From NCBI GenBank assembly GCA_018340375.1, contig JAFFJZ010000001.1, positions 64,844,001 through 64,908,000 on the forward strand: a DNA stretch of 64,000 bases, in the 5' to 3' direction. The translations under genes and the position numbers were made by a program. The notes under the pieces are model-generated. The model had not been told where the DNA came from. It worked only from the letters and a program-made list of their open reading frames with translations, and made no database searches. Below are positions 32,331 to 44,216 of this stretch, one piece after another. Each line of letters opens with the position of its first letter. Positions within the stretch are counted from its first letter, which is position 1. Origin of the DNA: Gonatopus flavifemur (Eukaryota; Arthropoda; Insecta; Hymenoptera; Dryinidae).

Positions 32331-33000
32331 GGGGTGTGTGAACCAATAAACATTCGAATCATTGAAATTCAACTCAGCGAGGATTGAACATAGAGTTGCA
32401 CTCCCTGCCCGAAGTCGTCTGACTGTGTATAAGTCGCTGTGAATAAAAAATATTACCAGAAGGACCCAACAATTTTTTCGTAGGGAATGGAATGATTGTT
32501 TTAGCAGCCAAAATTGCACCTCCCTACTTATAAATTCACTGTATTCGGTTATTGCTATCCAGTTTTTCTAGCAGGAGTGTATTCAAGAAGTTTCACAGTA
32601 AATCGAATTATTCCTGCTCCATAAAACAATACAAATTTCTTAATTGAAAATCATACACCCTTTGTTTTTGATAAAATTCCTTTCCATTCCACTGGGAGGA
32701 AAAACTGTAGCTGACAATGAGCGCGAGTACAGTTTTTAGTCCCAGTAGCCGTATTTTCACTATCACCGTGATTCTCATAGCTACTTCAATGTAAAATATG
32801 GCTCCTGGAACTACAAAAATGTACTTGGGTTTGTTTTCAGCCACAGTTTTTTCTCAGTGTGGTTCTAAAATAATTCTAGGAATTCACAAACAAAGATCAA
32901 TCCCAATCAGTCTTGCCGTAATAGAGTATCTAATATTTTTCTAAATTCTACTTTCGTTGGTCATAATTTCAATCAGTCTCAGCTATGATGCCTACAGGTT
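32331..33000. other. Non-coding, with one orphan MITE end
   Basis: GCCACAGTTTTTTCTCAGTG at about 32841-32860 is the right end of a CACTGAGAAAAA-type MITE. A partner left end was not found; inner words (ACTGTAGCTGACAAT) suggest that the element extends left to about 32640. Confidence 0.35.
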
Positions 33001-33086
33001 CCTCTGCAGAAATCACTCTAGTCATTCTCCAGGCCTAGTAAGGCCTTGTAATAGCCTAGAGAATGACTAGAGTAATTTCTCCTAGG
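33001..33086. mobile_element. Short MITE, 86 bp, AGAAATCACTCTAGTCATTC arms
   Basis: Left CCTCTGCAGAAATCACTC then TAGTCATTCTCCAGGCC; right reversed CCTAGGAGAAATTACTC then TAGTCATTCTCTAGGC. About 30-bp arms with few mismatches. It belongs to the family of 13617-13733 and 40497-40636. Confidence 0.82.
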
Positions 33087-33108
33087 GTCGAGAAATGTGA
33101 TTGCACTA

Positions 33109-34418
33109 CTGTGTCCAAAAAATAAGGTGACATAGCATTCATTTTGAAAAATCTTTATTTATTCTCCCAAATCAAGTTCATCGCCTTCAAAGTAACTCCC
33201 CCCCCCCTCCCACTCCCCAGATACAATGCACTTATGCCAACGCATTTTCGAATCTTCGGAACAATTGTTAAAGTTGGTTTCCAGGATGGCCTTCAGTTCT
33301 CTCTTCGATTTGGCTTGGATCTCCTCTATCGACTCAAAACGGTGTCCCCGGAGCGGTCTTTTGAGTTTGTTGAATAACCAGGAGTCGCACGGTGCCAAAT
33401 CAGGTGAAAACGGTGGTTGTGGAACGATATAAATCGAGTTTTTTGCGGAATAGTCACGGAAAATCAATGCAGGGTGAGCCGGTGCATTGTCGTGGTGCAA
33501 AAACCAAGAGTTTGTCTCGCCACAATGCCAGTCTCTTTAGGTGGATAGCTCCACGTAAGCGGCGCATCAAGTTCAAATAATATTCTTCGTTGCCAATTTG
33601 ACCCGGCGGAAGGAACTCAAAATGCACAACACCACGATAATCGAAGAAATCTTGATTTTTTAGTGACTTTGGCGCGGTTTTTTAGGTTTTGGTTCACCTT
33701 TAGCGCGATATTCACTAGATTGATCGGTTGTTTCCGGGTCGTAAGCATAAATCCATATCTGATCTCTCGTAATAATACGTTTCATCTTGTCCTGATAGTC
33801 AGAAAGCATTGTTTCACACACTTCAACGCGAAGATGTTTTTCCAGGAAATTCAGTGTTTTTGGTACCAATCGAGATTTGACGCGCTTGAGGCCCAAAACA
33901 TCCTTCAAAATGGTATCGACTGATCCTTTTAAAATGCCAACATCATCAGCAAGATCTTTAATTGTTAATCGACGATTTACGAGCACCAAATCTTTGATTT
34001 CTCGGACGTGAACTTCGTCAACTGAAGTTGATGGTCGACCGGGACGCTTTTCGTCTTCAACACGTTCCCGACGTTCTTGGAACTCTTTATCCCACTTGTA
34101 AACATTTTTTTTTCGACCAAGCCTCATCACCAAAGGCTTTCTGTATCTTCCTCAACGAATCAGCAGCAGAAAATTCATCCCGCAAACAAAATTTAATACA
34201 AATTCTTTGCTCAACGAATGCAGACATTATAAAAATCGAAACATTCACTTTCAGCAGCTTACAAAACGAAGCGTATCTCAAATACTAATAAATATTTTGA
34301 TGTAAGTCTTGGCATGGATATCAAAGACAGTCTTACTAGCCTAAAAATAAGAGCACTTCCCTAAATATATTCGCGCACAGAGTTTAAATTCAAATGTCAC
34401 CTTACTTTTTGGACACAG
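33109..34418 (-). mobile_element. Decayed mariner element with intact ends, 1310 bp
   Basis: TIRs are CTGTGTCCAAAAAATAAGGT then GACAT (33109-33133) and, reversed, CTGTGTCCAAAAAGTAAGGT then GACAT (34394-34418): 24 of 25 match. TA flanks both sides (33107-33108 and 34419-34420). The transposase gene is on the minus strand and is broken (see 33159-34227). The TIRs do not resemble those of the Mos1-type element at 6689-7973, so the two belong to different mariner lineages. The ends are far better preserved than the gene. Confidence 0.93.
33159..34227 (-). pseudogene. Mariner transposase pseudogene with several frame breaks
   Basis: On the minus strand the N-terminus ([20 protein letters not shown]) starts at 34227. 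The frame is lost in a homopolymer (A8 on this strand) near 34107-34114 and resumes with [11 protein letters not shown] and KRPGRPSTS. The linker and the first catalytic region follow, but the usual TGDE motif reads TRDQ, with the aspartate retained. The frame breaks again at about 33660 (stop after PKKPRQSH), continues in another frame through DFFDYRGVVHFEFLPPG, and shifts once more before HHDNAPAH (33500 region), after which the C-terminal third is open to 33159 with SPDLAPCDSWLF. The last two aspartates are 34 residues apart (DD34D). At least three frame breaks plus the altered TGDE show that it is not functional. Confidence 0.92.
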
Positions 34419-34420
34419 TA

Positions 34421-37400
34421 TAGTATGTTCTTCTCCAGCACCGTTGCGCGAATGATAACTGGTTTGTTTTGTTTTTCCTGCATATCCCTTTGTACTTCTT
34501 TACTGTGTTGATCATCGCATCACTATTTGTTGATATACTTATAGCAGACTTTTTTACCCGCAGACCTTCAAGCCTTGCTCCGCTCCACCTGTCATCGAAT
34601 TACTACTTTCTCTTGTAATCATTACCATCTACCGTTCTCAGAAAACTCTCAGAATACTTGAATTTTTTGGTTGATTCCAATCCTACCAAATATAGGCCAA
34701 TGTTCAAGCGTTATAGCTTCTATATTATCATGTATTTTTGATCCTCTCTTATCACACAGAGGAAAACAGCGCGACCCACCAATGGAAAAAGAAATCACAA
34801 ACAATAATTCAAAACTCGAAGGAATAGAATTTGATATTCGGGTAGGGAAATTTAAGCGAATTTTCAAATCGAGATGCATAGAGAATAAGTCATCATTCAC
34901 ATGAATTGATACGACGCTGTAGTTCGTTCTTTAACGTACGAATAAACTCTACTACCTCGAGTAACCACTTCTCTTCACCCTTGGGAATTTGATCTCTTTT
35001 TGCCATTTGACTTCCACATATCAGGAGCAACTGTAGGATTTCAAAGATTGATAGTTTTGATATTTATATGTGCTTCTCGACAAACAAACAAAAAAAAATA
35101 TATATATATAACGCGTCAAAAGCTGCCTGCTCGCCACCCGGGAGGATCTACTTGGCCATGGTCGATTCGACTTGTTCCTGGGTGCCATTCATAAATAATT
35201 CATCGTATCGCTTGCACGACACAGGGAAGAAGGATGAAGCCGGTACCAGACGAAGAGGGAATACCTTGCTCTCTTCATCTCTTTCCTCTAAGCGTGGAAT
35301 CTAAGTGCCAGCGAGAAATTCCTGTGCACACAAGATAAGAGAAGCGACAACCTGCATGAGAGAGAACGGAAGGGGAATGAAGAAAAAGGGACAACATTCG
35401 AGGAGAGACGAGAAAAGAGAGACCCTTTGCAAATAAAATATCGCTCGGTGTCGACCTTACTTGCCGGGGATATAGAGTATGAGCAGAAGGGAAGCTTACG
35501 GACAGAAATATGACGTGACGATATTCCGAGCAGGTAAAGTACGAGTGTATATGTATATATAGCGTCTGTGTTTGAAATTCGTCGGCAGTACGACCCTTAA
35601 CTTAAGCCTTGGCGCCACCCCTTTTCTCTTCACCCTTGTTGCTTCATCCCTCCTCGTTTTACCGTATACGAAAAAGCCGATATAAATTCTGTATCCTTGG
35701 TGCGGTAAAGACCTACACCGAATAAGAAGAACACGATAGTATTGTAACGTGCTGCATGCGGTAATAAAAGAGAAGTTGTTAGGAGCTTGAATGTGTCTCG
35801 CGTGTACTCGTGGGACATCCGAAAGAATCAAATCATAGAGGACCCAGGGCTGAACACTTCGTTTATCGTCTAATCAATTTTGATGAATTAATTATTCAAC
35901 GCTTCTCGGCTACCTTCGTCTTCGAAACCAGTTGTTTCTTCCTCGAGTGAAGGAGAAACGCTCTCTTCCCGTGAGATTTATTTGACTGTATGATTAAAGC
36001 AGCGCAACCCTTATAAATTACGGCCACTCGTTTGTAATATCTCGCAAAGGCGCGAAATCGTATCGTTATTTCGCGGTATGGTGTCTCGTGGATTGTGTGG
36101 GAGAGCAGAAGAATAGAGGAAAAAGAGGAAAAAAAGGAAGAGACAGAGTCGTTATATCTGGCGCTGTGGAGCACGGAGAGAAAAGTGGCTTGTACAAGGG
36201 TGTAAGGATGGGGTATGTTGGTGGTTTGTAGGTTGCTCGGTGGTAAAAAGAAGTGCAATACCACTCGTGTTCACATAATGTTAGTCGTGGTATACGGTTG
36301 GTGCATGGATAAAGAGAAGACACAGAAAGACCGAATACGATGCATATATGATGCTAACTTGCAACAGCACAAGAAAACAAAAGCGGTATATAATAGGGTG
36401 CAATTCTACGTGAAAAAGAAATGGACCAACAAAAGAAAATGACTGTGTTGTTAGAATCGTGGAGAAAAGAAGGTTTTTTTTCGTTTATTCGTCTACATAT
36501 ACTTTATTCTTCACCGAATAAAAATGGCTGTGTAGTTTGAAAACAATCTCATGTTTTTAACCTACATGCAAGAATTTTTTAAGATGATGAATAAATTTCG
36601 CATACATCCGTCGATCTGTTCAATATTGACTCGAGAGAAGAACACCGCGTTGCTCGATAAATGGTTTGCCGGTTTTGCTTATTTACAGAGTTTTACGCGC
36701 TTTACCCAACTCGAGCCTTTCTCCGTACACGAAAGAGTTACTCGAATTTTTTCTAGTACTTTTACAATACAACTTTTTTCTCTCCCTTTATTTTGATATT
36801 GTAACTGTCGTGTAACACGGTGTATTGGATGTGGGAAGCGAGCTCCAATTTTTCCGCTTACCTGCCTTTACTTTACTTCCGTACAATGCAGAGATGCTTT
36901 TGCTCCTGGGGAAGGAAAACTCGACTCGAGGAACTCCTACGAAAATCTTATGCATTTCTTTTTATCCACATTGTTGTCGCGTTGATGCTTATTGTAGGAT
37001 TCTCAAAGGATATTTCGCTTCTATTGCTTCGTCGGAAATCGCGCTGCTGCTCGTTGAAAAGAGAAAGAAATTGTGAAGGGGGTAGAGGAAACAAGGATGA
37101 GAGAGGAGGGAGAGAAAGGCCGGCAAATTGGAAACTCGAAAATGTGGTTTCATGAGCTCTTTGCAAATACAACGAGAGGAGTCGTCTCTCTCTCGTTTCT
37201 ATTTCCTTACTCTCATTTATCTTTCGCTTCGATAAATCTTTGGTTGCTGGTAATGAGATGCGACCCTCTGTGAATATTGGTCGGATGATTCACTTGAATG
37301 TTAATCTTTGTTTTTTCTTTGACCGTTGAGCGGAGAATATTACGTTTTCTAAAATTGAAATTTCATTTCTCCAGAAATCCTTTGTGGATGGAAATGATAT

Positions 37401-39394
37401 CGTGGAACAAGAATAAGTTCGTCTACCGAAAAATTTCATAATATAAGAGAAAAAGACTGGAGAATCAGAGTCATTATGAAATGTACTTTGAATTCTCTTG
37501 TAGAATTTTTCTACGAACCACGCTTTTTTGTACGTAACGTCGCTTGCATTAAAATGAATAATAGGTACATACGTAACTTTGTTCAAGGCCCCTCTGGTAT
37601 TCCCTTCGCAGTGACATGATCTTTCAGCATTAATGTTACATATGTTCTTGACTCTTTTCTGATCAGATATGATCTAACCATTACGCAGTTAGCGCTCTAT
37701 AATGGACTCCGAGGTAAATGAACTGGCCGTAGTCTCGGAGATCTCTGCTGTACTATATTACGACAATAATTATCTGTTGATAATATCCAAACCTATACGA
37801 CGTTAATCATATACATCTTACTTTCACAACGTGTGTCAGGCGAAGATCGTTCCGAACATGCTAATGTTTATTAATTTCGAACATGTTAATGCATTAGATC
37901 CAGTACTAACAAGATGAGACACATTCGTCCTATATATTCGGAGCTTGTGAATCTGGCAAACTTACCTGCATCTAAGAACTGGCCTCACATTATTCGACCT
38001 CTCAGGGATATAACAACTATTTCATTACTTCTATAGCTGAGGGGCAATTACGATGAAAGATTTTCGGGGTGATGATTAATGATCTTGAAACACGAAACGT
38101 CAACCAAACGTTCACCTTTCGGCGAATAATGGCGCAGTTCCATACGCTCTGCTCTTCCTCCTTTCCTTTTGCTCAAAAGCTAGGAAGGAGAGGAATTTAT
38201 CTGAAATCTAAATCGATTCTACTTTTACATACTGGTAATTCGAACACGCAACGCGGTATCTTTCAATAATAGAAATATATACCTACCGTTCAAAAACGTG
38301 ACTGAATTTTCTATTGCTCTAGAAAATAATACCTTACGTTCTCATGCGTGGATCGGATATTATTCAGGTTTTTATAGAATGATAGAAACGATATCGAGAG
38401 ATTAATCAATTAAACTGTAAAGATTCATCCAATTCAAATCTGTGAACACAAGTTCATCGTACTGTTATTTATTTAAATCGTTCTCATTCATCTACGTGGG
38501 AAATAAATTTCGTTGAGTAATCTTTACGCCATTGCACCATGAAACGGTACACTAAATAACATCAAAATTGTTAAATGTAGCGAAATATAAATCTGCAAAA
38601 GTGTTTTTCACCATTCCTCTTGATATCAGAGTTATTTTTCACCGAAGTTTATTAAACAGCGAAACAAAAAGATAATCAAACAGAATATCAAATAAATTAA
38701 ATATAAATCAAGTGGGAGTTTGGTTTATTGCCAAATCATGAAATCAACTAGGAAAATCAGGTATTGAATTTGAAGTTGGTGTTATCGATATACTTTCCCC
38801 TCGTTAACGATGTACAGAATACTCACGGGACGTTGATTCGAATTTTCGTGTACATTTCTTCGAGTTATTCCAAGCATTCTTTGAGAGGATTCCCTTGAAA
38901 TTTTTGGAAATTCAAACATTTCTTTGGAATTGATTTGAGAAAATCTGAAGATCTTACACGGTATGCAAGGCAGAGAAAATCTAATGCTTTCTTTCGTGAA
39001 GATACAAGTGTTGGATATGAGAATTTAAAGGTACTTGGAGTACAAAAAGTAATTGAGGCTGCCCATCTATGATACAGGATTGCTAAATCTGCAGACAAAG
39101 TACATAACTTTTCTCACATCTTGAAGAACAGACACTTTTGCATCGAGTCCGAGTTTGATTTGCATTTCGATGGAGGTGAAGATAAAGATTCAAGTTACTT
39201 GAGGTTTGACTTGGGTTTGCGTTGAGGTTTTGATTAAATTTCAACTGAGTGGATTTTCAAACTCGCTAACCAAATTTCATTTTGCCACTCTACGTGACAA
39301 GTCAATCTTACAGTGTAAAATATCGACGGTGTTGAAAATAGTCTACATCTATTGGAGTTATTTTAAAATGGCGTAGGGTTGTTCTAAGGCTGGA
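34421..39394. other. Low-element stretch, no gene recognised
   Basis: About 5 kb with few inverted repeats compared with its neighbours, which could indicate a constrained, intronic or regulatory region. Purine- or pyrimidine-rich patches (for example 36080-36180, 37060-37130) generate open frames on opposite strands, none with recognisable domains. The longest, at 36820-37155 plus and 35496-35831 minus, have no family resemblance I can identify. Confidence 0.4.
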
Positions 39395-40080
39395 GATTCA
39401 GATTTATTCAATGTTCCAGGACAAGGTCCTCTAGAAACATCAAAATCAAGCATAACAGCACAGCAGGTATGACAAATTAACACAACTTATAACTATTTAT
39501 TACCAGCCTTCTTGGTGTATGTAACATTTAGATTAATTAGGATAAGATGAAAACTAAAATCGAAATAAAAAAGCGTTTATGCCATGCCTTGAATCAAAAG
39601 GACAGTAAAGAGCTTCTTTTTAAACATATCAATGGATGAGCTCTTCTGGATATCATCAGGTAGGGAATTCCAGAACCTGGACCCAGAAATCAGAAAAGAA
39701 TGACTATAGGTGCTGGTTCTGTGCTGTGGAATAGCCAGAACACAATTCCTAACCTGAGTTACAGTAGCAGATCGGTGTAGAAAAAGAAATTGGAAAAGAT
39801 CAAACAGCGAAGAAGGTGATCGACTCATGAATAATTTGAATCAAAATCCACCAAGAAAGTAATTTCTTCGCTCTTTTTGAACTTCAACCATTTCAATGCC
39901 CGATAGTATGGCGTAATGTGCTCATCGCGTTTTCAATAAGAAATGAAGCGTATACAAGCATTCAGTGCACGCTACAATCTCAGATTTTCAACCTCAGTAA
40001 TGTCGATATAAACAAGACAACAATAGAGAAAGTGAGGTAGAATGAGCGGATTTACGAGTTTAATTCGAAGAGAGAGAATG
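39395..40080 (-). pseudogene. 3' end of a degraded non-LTR (LINE-like) retrotransposon
   Basis: Read on the minus strand from about 40070, the translation gives LVNPLILPHFLYCCLVYIDI then, after a stop, RALNACIRFI, RDEHITPYYRALKWLKFK and EEITFLVDF, the typical region just after the reverse-transcriptase palm. A further open piece to 39577 ends SGSRFWNSLPDDIQKSSSID then MFKKKL, the classic C-terminus of jockey/CR1-type reverse transcriptases. A 3' untranslated region follows, with GGACCTTGTCCTGGAACATT then GAATAAATCTGAATC near 39400-39430, as is common at LINE 3' ends. Stops and a frame change make it non-functional. The 5' part of the element is missing, as expected from 5' truncation. The clade is not determined. 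Confidence 0.82.
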
Positions 40081-40496
40081 CTTTCAACTCGGATCTCTTT
40101 TTTCTTCTAATGATGTCGCTAGCATGAGTCCCCGCAATGAGCCTAACACCATTTGAAGGTATTGTGTAACACCACGAACCCTTGTAAAAGACGTACAAGA
40201 TCTGGTAAGACCACGTAAAATACTACATACTTCACATATTGGGATAATAATTTTTTATCATCCCAAATAGACTGGATATTAAATTTCCAGATATTCTAGT
40301 TCATGAAATACTATTTTTCGTAAGAGAGGATTCTGGAATCTTGTCATCCCTCATGTAGAAAATGAAATCCGCCCTCATAGTGAGGTGATATCGTTATTTC
40401 AATGCTCAATGTTAGCACATTCGACCAATGAACACCGGGTAAATTAATTCAACGATACTGACAAGAAATCAAAGTAAACAACGTTCAACATGAACT

Positions 40497-40636
40497 CCTG
40501 TTCTAGGATACACACTATCCTAGGAATTTTCTATGCTATTACGAGGCGCTGTTCGGTCTTGCAAGTACCTCACAAGGGGCTAGTGAGGCCTTCCCGAGAG
40601 AGTAGAGAATAACTAGTATAGTTTTTACCAGGGTAC
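40497..40636. mobile_element. MITE related to the AGAAATCACTCTAG family (diverged)
   Basis: The right end reversed reads CCCTGGTAAAAACTATACTA then GTTATTCTCTACTC; the interior shares ACGAGGC, TTGCAAGTACCTCACAAGG and GGCTAGTGAGGCC with 13617-13733. The left end is rearranged (CCTGTTCTAGGATACAC). Confidence 0.55.
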
Positions 40637-41280
40637 TGTATTGGGAACATTTATAGATCTGTATTCCCACAAGTGTTCGCCAAAGGGCATTCTATATGAC
40701 ACATTACGGCTCTGGATTATTCCCGTGAAAATATTCCGATATCTCCCGTCCAAATATACCAAATACTAAATATTCCACATAAAAATATCGAATGCAAGGG
40801 TATTCCGTACAAGCAACTCCGATACAACAACAAATAGTATACCACCCTGCTGGAAAGGCTTGTTAGAATTTGTTAGAAAATTTTCTCTCAACTTCGACCA
40901 GCTTTTGTTATGAGAAGTGCGTTCAAAAGCTGAAATCGTGATGACTTTACCGTCCGGTGGTCGCCGCTAAGTTGACTTACTATTTTCATGGTAACATAAA
41001 CAGTTAACCACACTCTGTTCCAAGTTAAATGCTACTCATCACAATTTTGGAAAATTTTTCAGCAAATTGCTATTCTTCCCTGTAATTATACTTTAAAAAA
41101 TGACTAATGGCCGTGGTAAAATGACCAGCAAGCAATAACCAGAGTTCCGACGCTAGTATTCCTTTAAACCAGGGCTCTGAGTTCTCGAATTGACCTTTGT
41201 TCCCATTGGTCATACTACCTAACAGAAAAGCGTGATTGATCAGTTCTGTTAGACTCCAGAGATCGCTCAAACCCTGCTTT

Positions 41281-41767
41281 GGGGTCATCCATAAACTATG
41301 TGGCCAATATAGAGGGAGGGAGGGTTGAGATGAAATGCTAAGTTAAGCTACATGGGCGAAGGGGGGGGGGGATCGGTTCCAGGCTACGTGTTTTTTTATT
41401 TATGTTGTACTTGGGAGAAAATTCTATATAAATATCCAGAAAAATGATCCATTTGAATATAACCCAAATATATATTTGATTGGATCAAATAAGATTTTTC
41501 TTCATTCAAGTAAATCTCATTTGAAATGAGAGAAATTTTATTTCAATAAAATAAATCTTTCATTTCAGTTAATTGCAATTTTATTAAGATCATATTTGAA
41601 TAAAAACTCATTTGATTGAAATTAATTTAGCTGAACGTGAAAAACTCCGTTCTCTCGTGGGGGAGGGGGAGGGGGGGTTCAAAGAAAATTCACGGTAGAG
41701 CTACATGGGGGAGGGGGGAGGGGTCAAAAAGTTGCGAAAACAGGGCCACGTAGTTTATGGACGGCCC
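41281..41767. mobile_element. TIR element with GGGGYCRTCCATAAACTAYG ends and G-rich tracts
   Basis: Left end GGGGTCATCCATAAACTATG then TGGCC; right end reversed GGGGCCGTCCATAAACTACG then TGGCC. TTT lies at both outer edges (a possible 3-bp duplication). Inside each arm are long G tracts (for example 41361-41371 and about 41660-41725) and an inverted AGCTACATGGG pair. The centre is AT-rich with TCATTTGAA-like words. Ends of this kind are widespread in insect genomes, but I cannot assign the superfamily. Confidence 0.75.
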
Positions 41768-41919
41768 CTTTGAGCAGATACCATCAACATGACGCTATAG
41801 CTACAGCTGAATCTTCACACACAAAGTATTCGAAACTCAAGCAATGTAAACCCAATATCGTTCTGCGCAGACCTCATTCAATCTTGTACTGCTTCCATTT
41901 TAATGAAAATAATCATTTG

Positions 41920-42190
41920 TGCGCAAAGATTCAACTAGCGTCATACCGTTGCCCAGATAACTTGTAAGATTACCGTAAGCTTGTCAAACCTGTGATCTGA
42001 TTGGTTTGGGATTGGATCAGGTTCATACATCTCTTTCGCAAGGGATTGGTAAGATTGTAAAGGAAAAGTGTGCAATATGATCTGAACCTGGCTAGGAATG
42101 AGTTGTAAGATTCTTTAGATTTCATTAGGGCCTGGAAACACGTGAAAAAGGGCTTTTCAAGTCTTGTGAAGCCCGAGTCAGACCCTGAAA
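41920..42190. repeat. Repeat block with AACTTGTAAGAT words
   Basis: Contains CCCAGATAACTTGTAAGATT, GATTGGTAAGATTG, GAGTTGTAAGATTC and GGGCTTTTCAAGTCTTGTGA. It resembles the block at 20936-21130. Borders are not resolved. Confidence 0.4.
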
Positions 42191-42430
42191 AATGCTAGAA
42201 AATGACACAGATCGGTTGGGATCATTTTGTACATTTTTTCGCTGCACAGAAAGACCGAGTTTATCAATCGTTTTCTAAGAGGGATATGTCACGGGCGTGC
42301 CGTAAGCATTCAATTGGCTCTTCAGAATTTCCCCCTTCACTTCTCTCGGTACAAGGGGAGGGGGGTTGTTCTTTTGAGGAGTGGTGGATGAGCAAGTAAA
42401 TTGCTGATAATTTCCCTACGCATTCATTCG

Positions 42431-42879
42431 CAACGAAAAATGCAGATCGAGAATGTAGTAATTTTTAATACAAAATTGGAGAATATTTCTCAAAATCTGA
42501 GAATATTTCTGGAAATTGTAATAAAGATGAAAGGGTTCACATTTCTGTTGAATTTTACTTGAAAAAGAATGGAAAATTATCAATATTGAACAAATAATAG
42601 AAAAAAATATCATGAAATTTTCAAAAGTTGCGTATGCAATTTTACAAAGTGAATAATAAAATTTAGAAGTTTTGTTACTCACTTCGTAAAATTTCATGCG
42701 CGAATTTTGGAAAATTCATACTTTTTTCTATTGTTTGTTGAGTGTTGATAATTTTTCATTCTTTTTCAAGTGATATTCAACAGAAACGTGAACCGTTTTA
42801 TCTTGATTACAAATTTAAGAAATATTCTCCAATTTTCTATCGAAGATTATTATATTCTCGATCTGCATTTTTCTCCGTG
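42431..42879. mobile_element. Full-length palindromic MITE, 449 bp
   Basis: Right end reversed CACGGAGAAAAATGCAGATC then GAGAATATAATAATC; left CAACGAAAAATGCAGATCG then AGAATGTAGTAAT. Complementarity runs through TTGGAGAATATTTCT, TTCTGTTGAAT, CTTGAAAAAGAATG, AACAATAGAAAAAA and TTTTACAAAGTGAATAAT almost to the centre. The arms differ at scattered sites, so it is older than the palindrome at 14374. Confidence 0.9.
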
Positions 42880-42968
42880 TTCTCAATCTTTTGAGGAAGT
42901 ATAATCGACGTGCGCTTGTGTTACTTCTAGTATTTAAAAAAATGATTGTGAATTTGGGAAAAAGAACA

Positions 42969-43102
42969 TCGCTGAAGAATCTTGGTAGTGAATCCACAAT
43001 GAGTTGATATTTTTACTGGAAGAGACAACCATAAAAAGCTATCAACTTTTAATATTTTCACCACGAATTTTTCGTAAACTCACTACCAAGATTCTTTCCG
43101 TG
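42969..43102. mobile_element. Short foldback MITE, AAGAATCTTGGTAGTGA arms
   Basis: AAGAATCTTGGTAGTGAA at the left pairs with TTTACTCACTACCAAGATT... at the right, which ends CTTTCCGTG; the inner GAGTTGATA pairs with TATCAACTT. The end type is CACGGAAAGAA. Confidence 0.75.
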
Positions 43103-43792
43103 TCCCTTAACCGTGTGTCAACCGATAACTAGGAACAAGGTGTCCGTCAGCATTGCTAAAACTTCGCCTAACAGTCCCACAGCAAGGTTGAATTGTTAGT
43201 TGAGTGATATCCTTGCGGAAGGATATATTCAAATTCATGACACACCCCGCAGTATTCGAATGAAATTCTTTCAGTTCATTTGTTTGCGTGCAAATATAGT
43301 TTCCAGCACATGCCATATGTCTTGAGGGACAGGCTCTAACCGAAAACTTAGTTCTGAAACGTAAAAATGGTTAGTATAATGGTAGCACGTCCCTAATATA
43401 ATTTATGTATAACTGGTCTTGAATCATGTATAAATTATATATAATTTTGAAAATTTTCCCTGTTACTGCTGAATTCCACTTGGAATATACCCTGTTTCAG
43501 TATACTTACCAAGAATGAGGGAAACATTTCTTAATGAGTATTCTCAAATCTACAATTGACTGCATTGAAACGTTGCATTTCACTATTGTTATCAGAATTG
43601 ATCCATATAAAGTGAGTTATGAGTACCAAAAATGTGGAGAAATCTGTTTCAGATGAACATTTCAGGGACTATAATGTCAAGTACACACTGAGAAAAAAGA
43701 TAGTGGACTCAACTACGCATGACAGTTGGATACATTCAAATGCAATCCTCCGTCAACTCAATTTGAATACAAGGTTCATTTAAATATGCGCA

Positions 43793-43993
43793 CACTGAGA
43801 GAAAGGGTCTATTCAAATATTCGACAGCTAGGAAATTTAGTAACTTTTTTATTCCCATTGAATAAACCATTTTATTCATATTTCAGATAGCTAGCCTTTT
43901 ATTTACCCCAACTAGAGCCTAGCTAGCGTAAATAAAAATCTAGCTGCGGCAACTAACATTTAGTTGTCCCAAATAGGTACCTTTCTCTCGGTG
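43793..43993. mobile_element. Nested MITE, CACTGAGAGAAAGG ends, AGCTAG-rich core
   Basis: Left end CACTGAGAGAAAGGGTCTAT, right end reversed CACCGAGAGAAAGGTACCTA. The core has CGACAGCTAGGAAATTTAGT, AGATAGCTAGCC and CTAGCTAGCGTAAATAAA. An inverted diverged copy is at 20360-20571, and a partial relative near 21610-21755. TA follows the right end. Confidence 0.82.
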
Positions 43994-44074
43994 TAGTTGA
44001 TTCAACTACGAATCTGATTCAGTTGATCGAGTATTGCATTTGAACGTGTCGAACTGTCGTGCGTAGGTGACACC

Positions 44075-44216
44075 AGAAATGGGCAGCTTCAATCTTTTTT
44101 GTACTTGAAATACTTTTTCCTCTCAACTACTTTTCAATTTGATGTGGAAAATCTCTATTTCATGGAAATAGAAAAGTACTTGACAGAAACAAGTCCTTGA
44201 GGCTGCCCATCTATGG
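44075..44216. mobile_element. Nested element, ATGGGCAGCTTCAA ends
   Basis: Left AGAAATGGGCAGCTTCAATC, right reversed ATAGATGGGCAGCCTCAAGG; further inner match through TACTT and TTTTCTATTTCC-like words. TGACACC and TTCACACC on the two sides may be a diverged 8-bp duplication. The end TTGAGGCTGCCCATCTATG also occurs alone at about 39053-39071. Confidence 0.65.

Noticed and set aside
36820..37155. 111-codon frame with a hydrophobic middle and an Arg/Glu-rich end
   Set aside because: The basic tail comes from a purine-rich tract, and no family is recognisable.
43365..43400. tRNA-like A box (GGTTAGTATAATGGTAGCAC)
   Set aside because: No B box follows within a tRNA length, so a Pol III gene cannot be supported.
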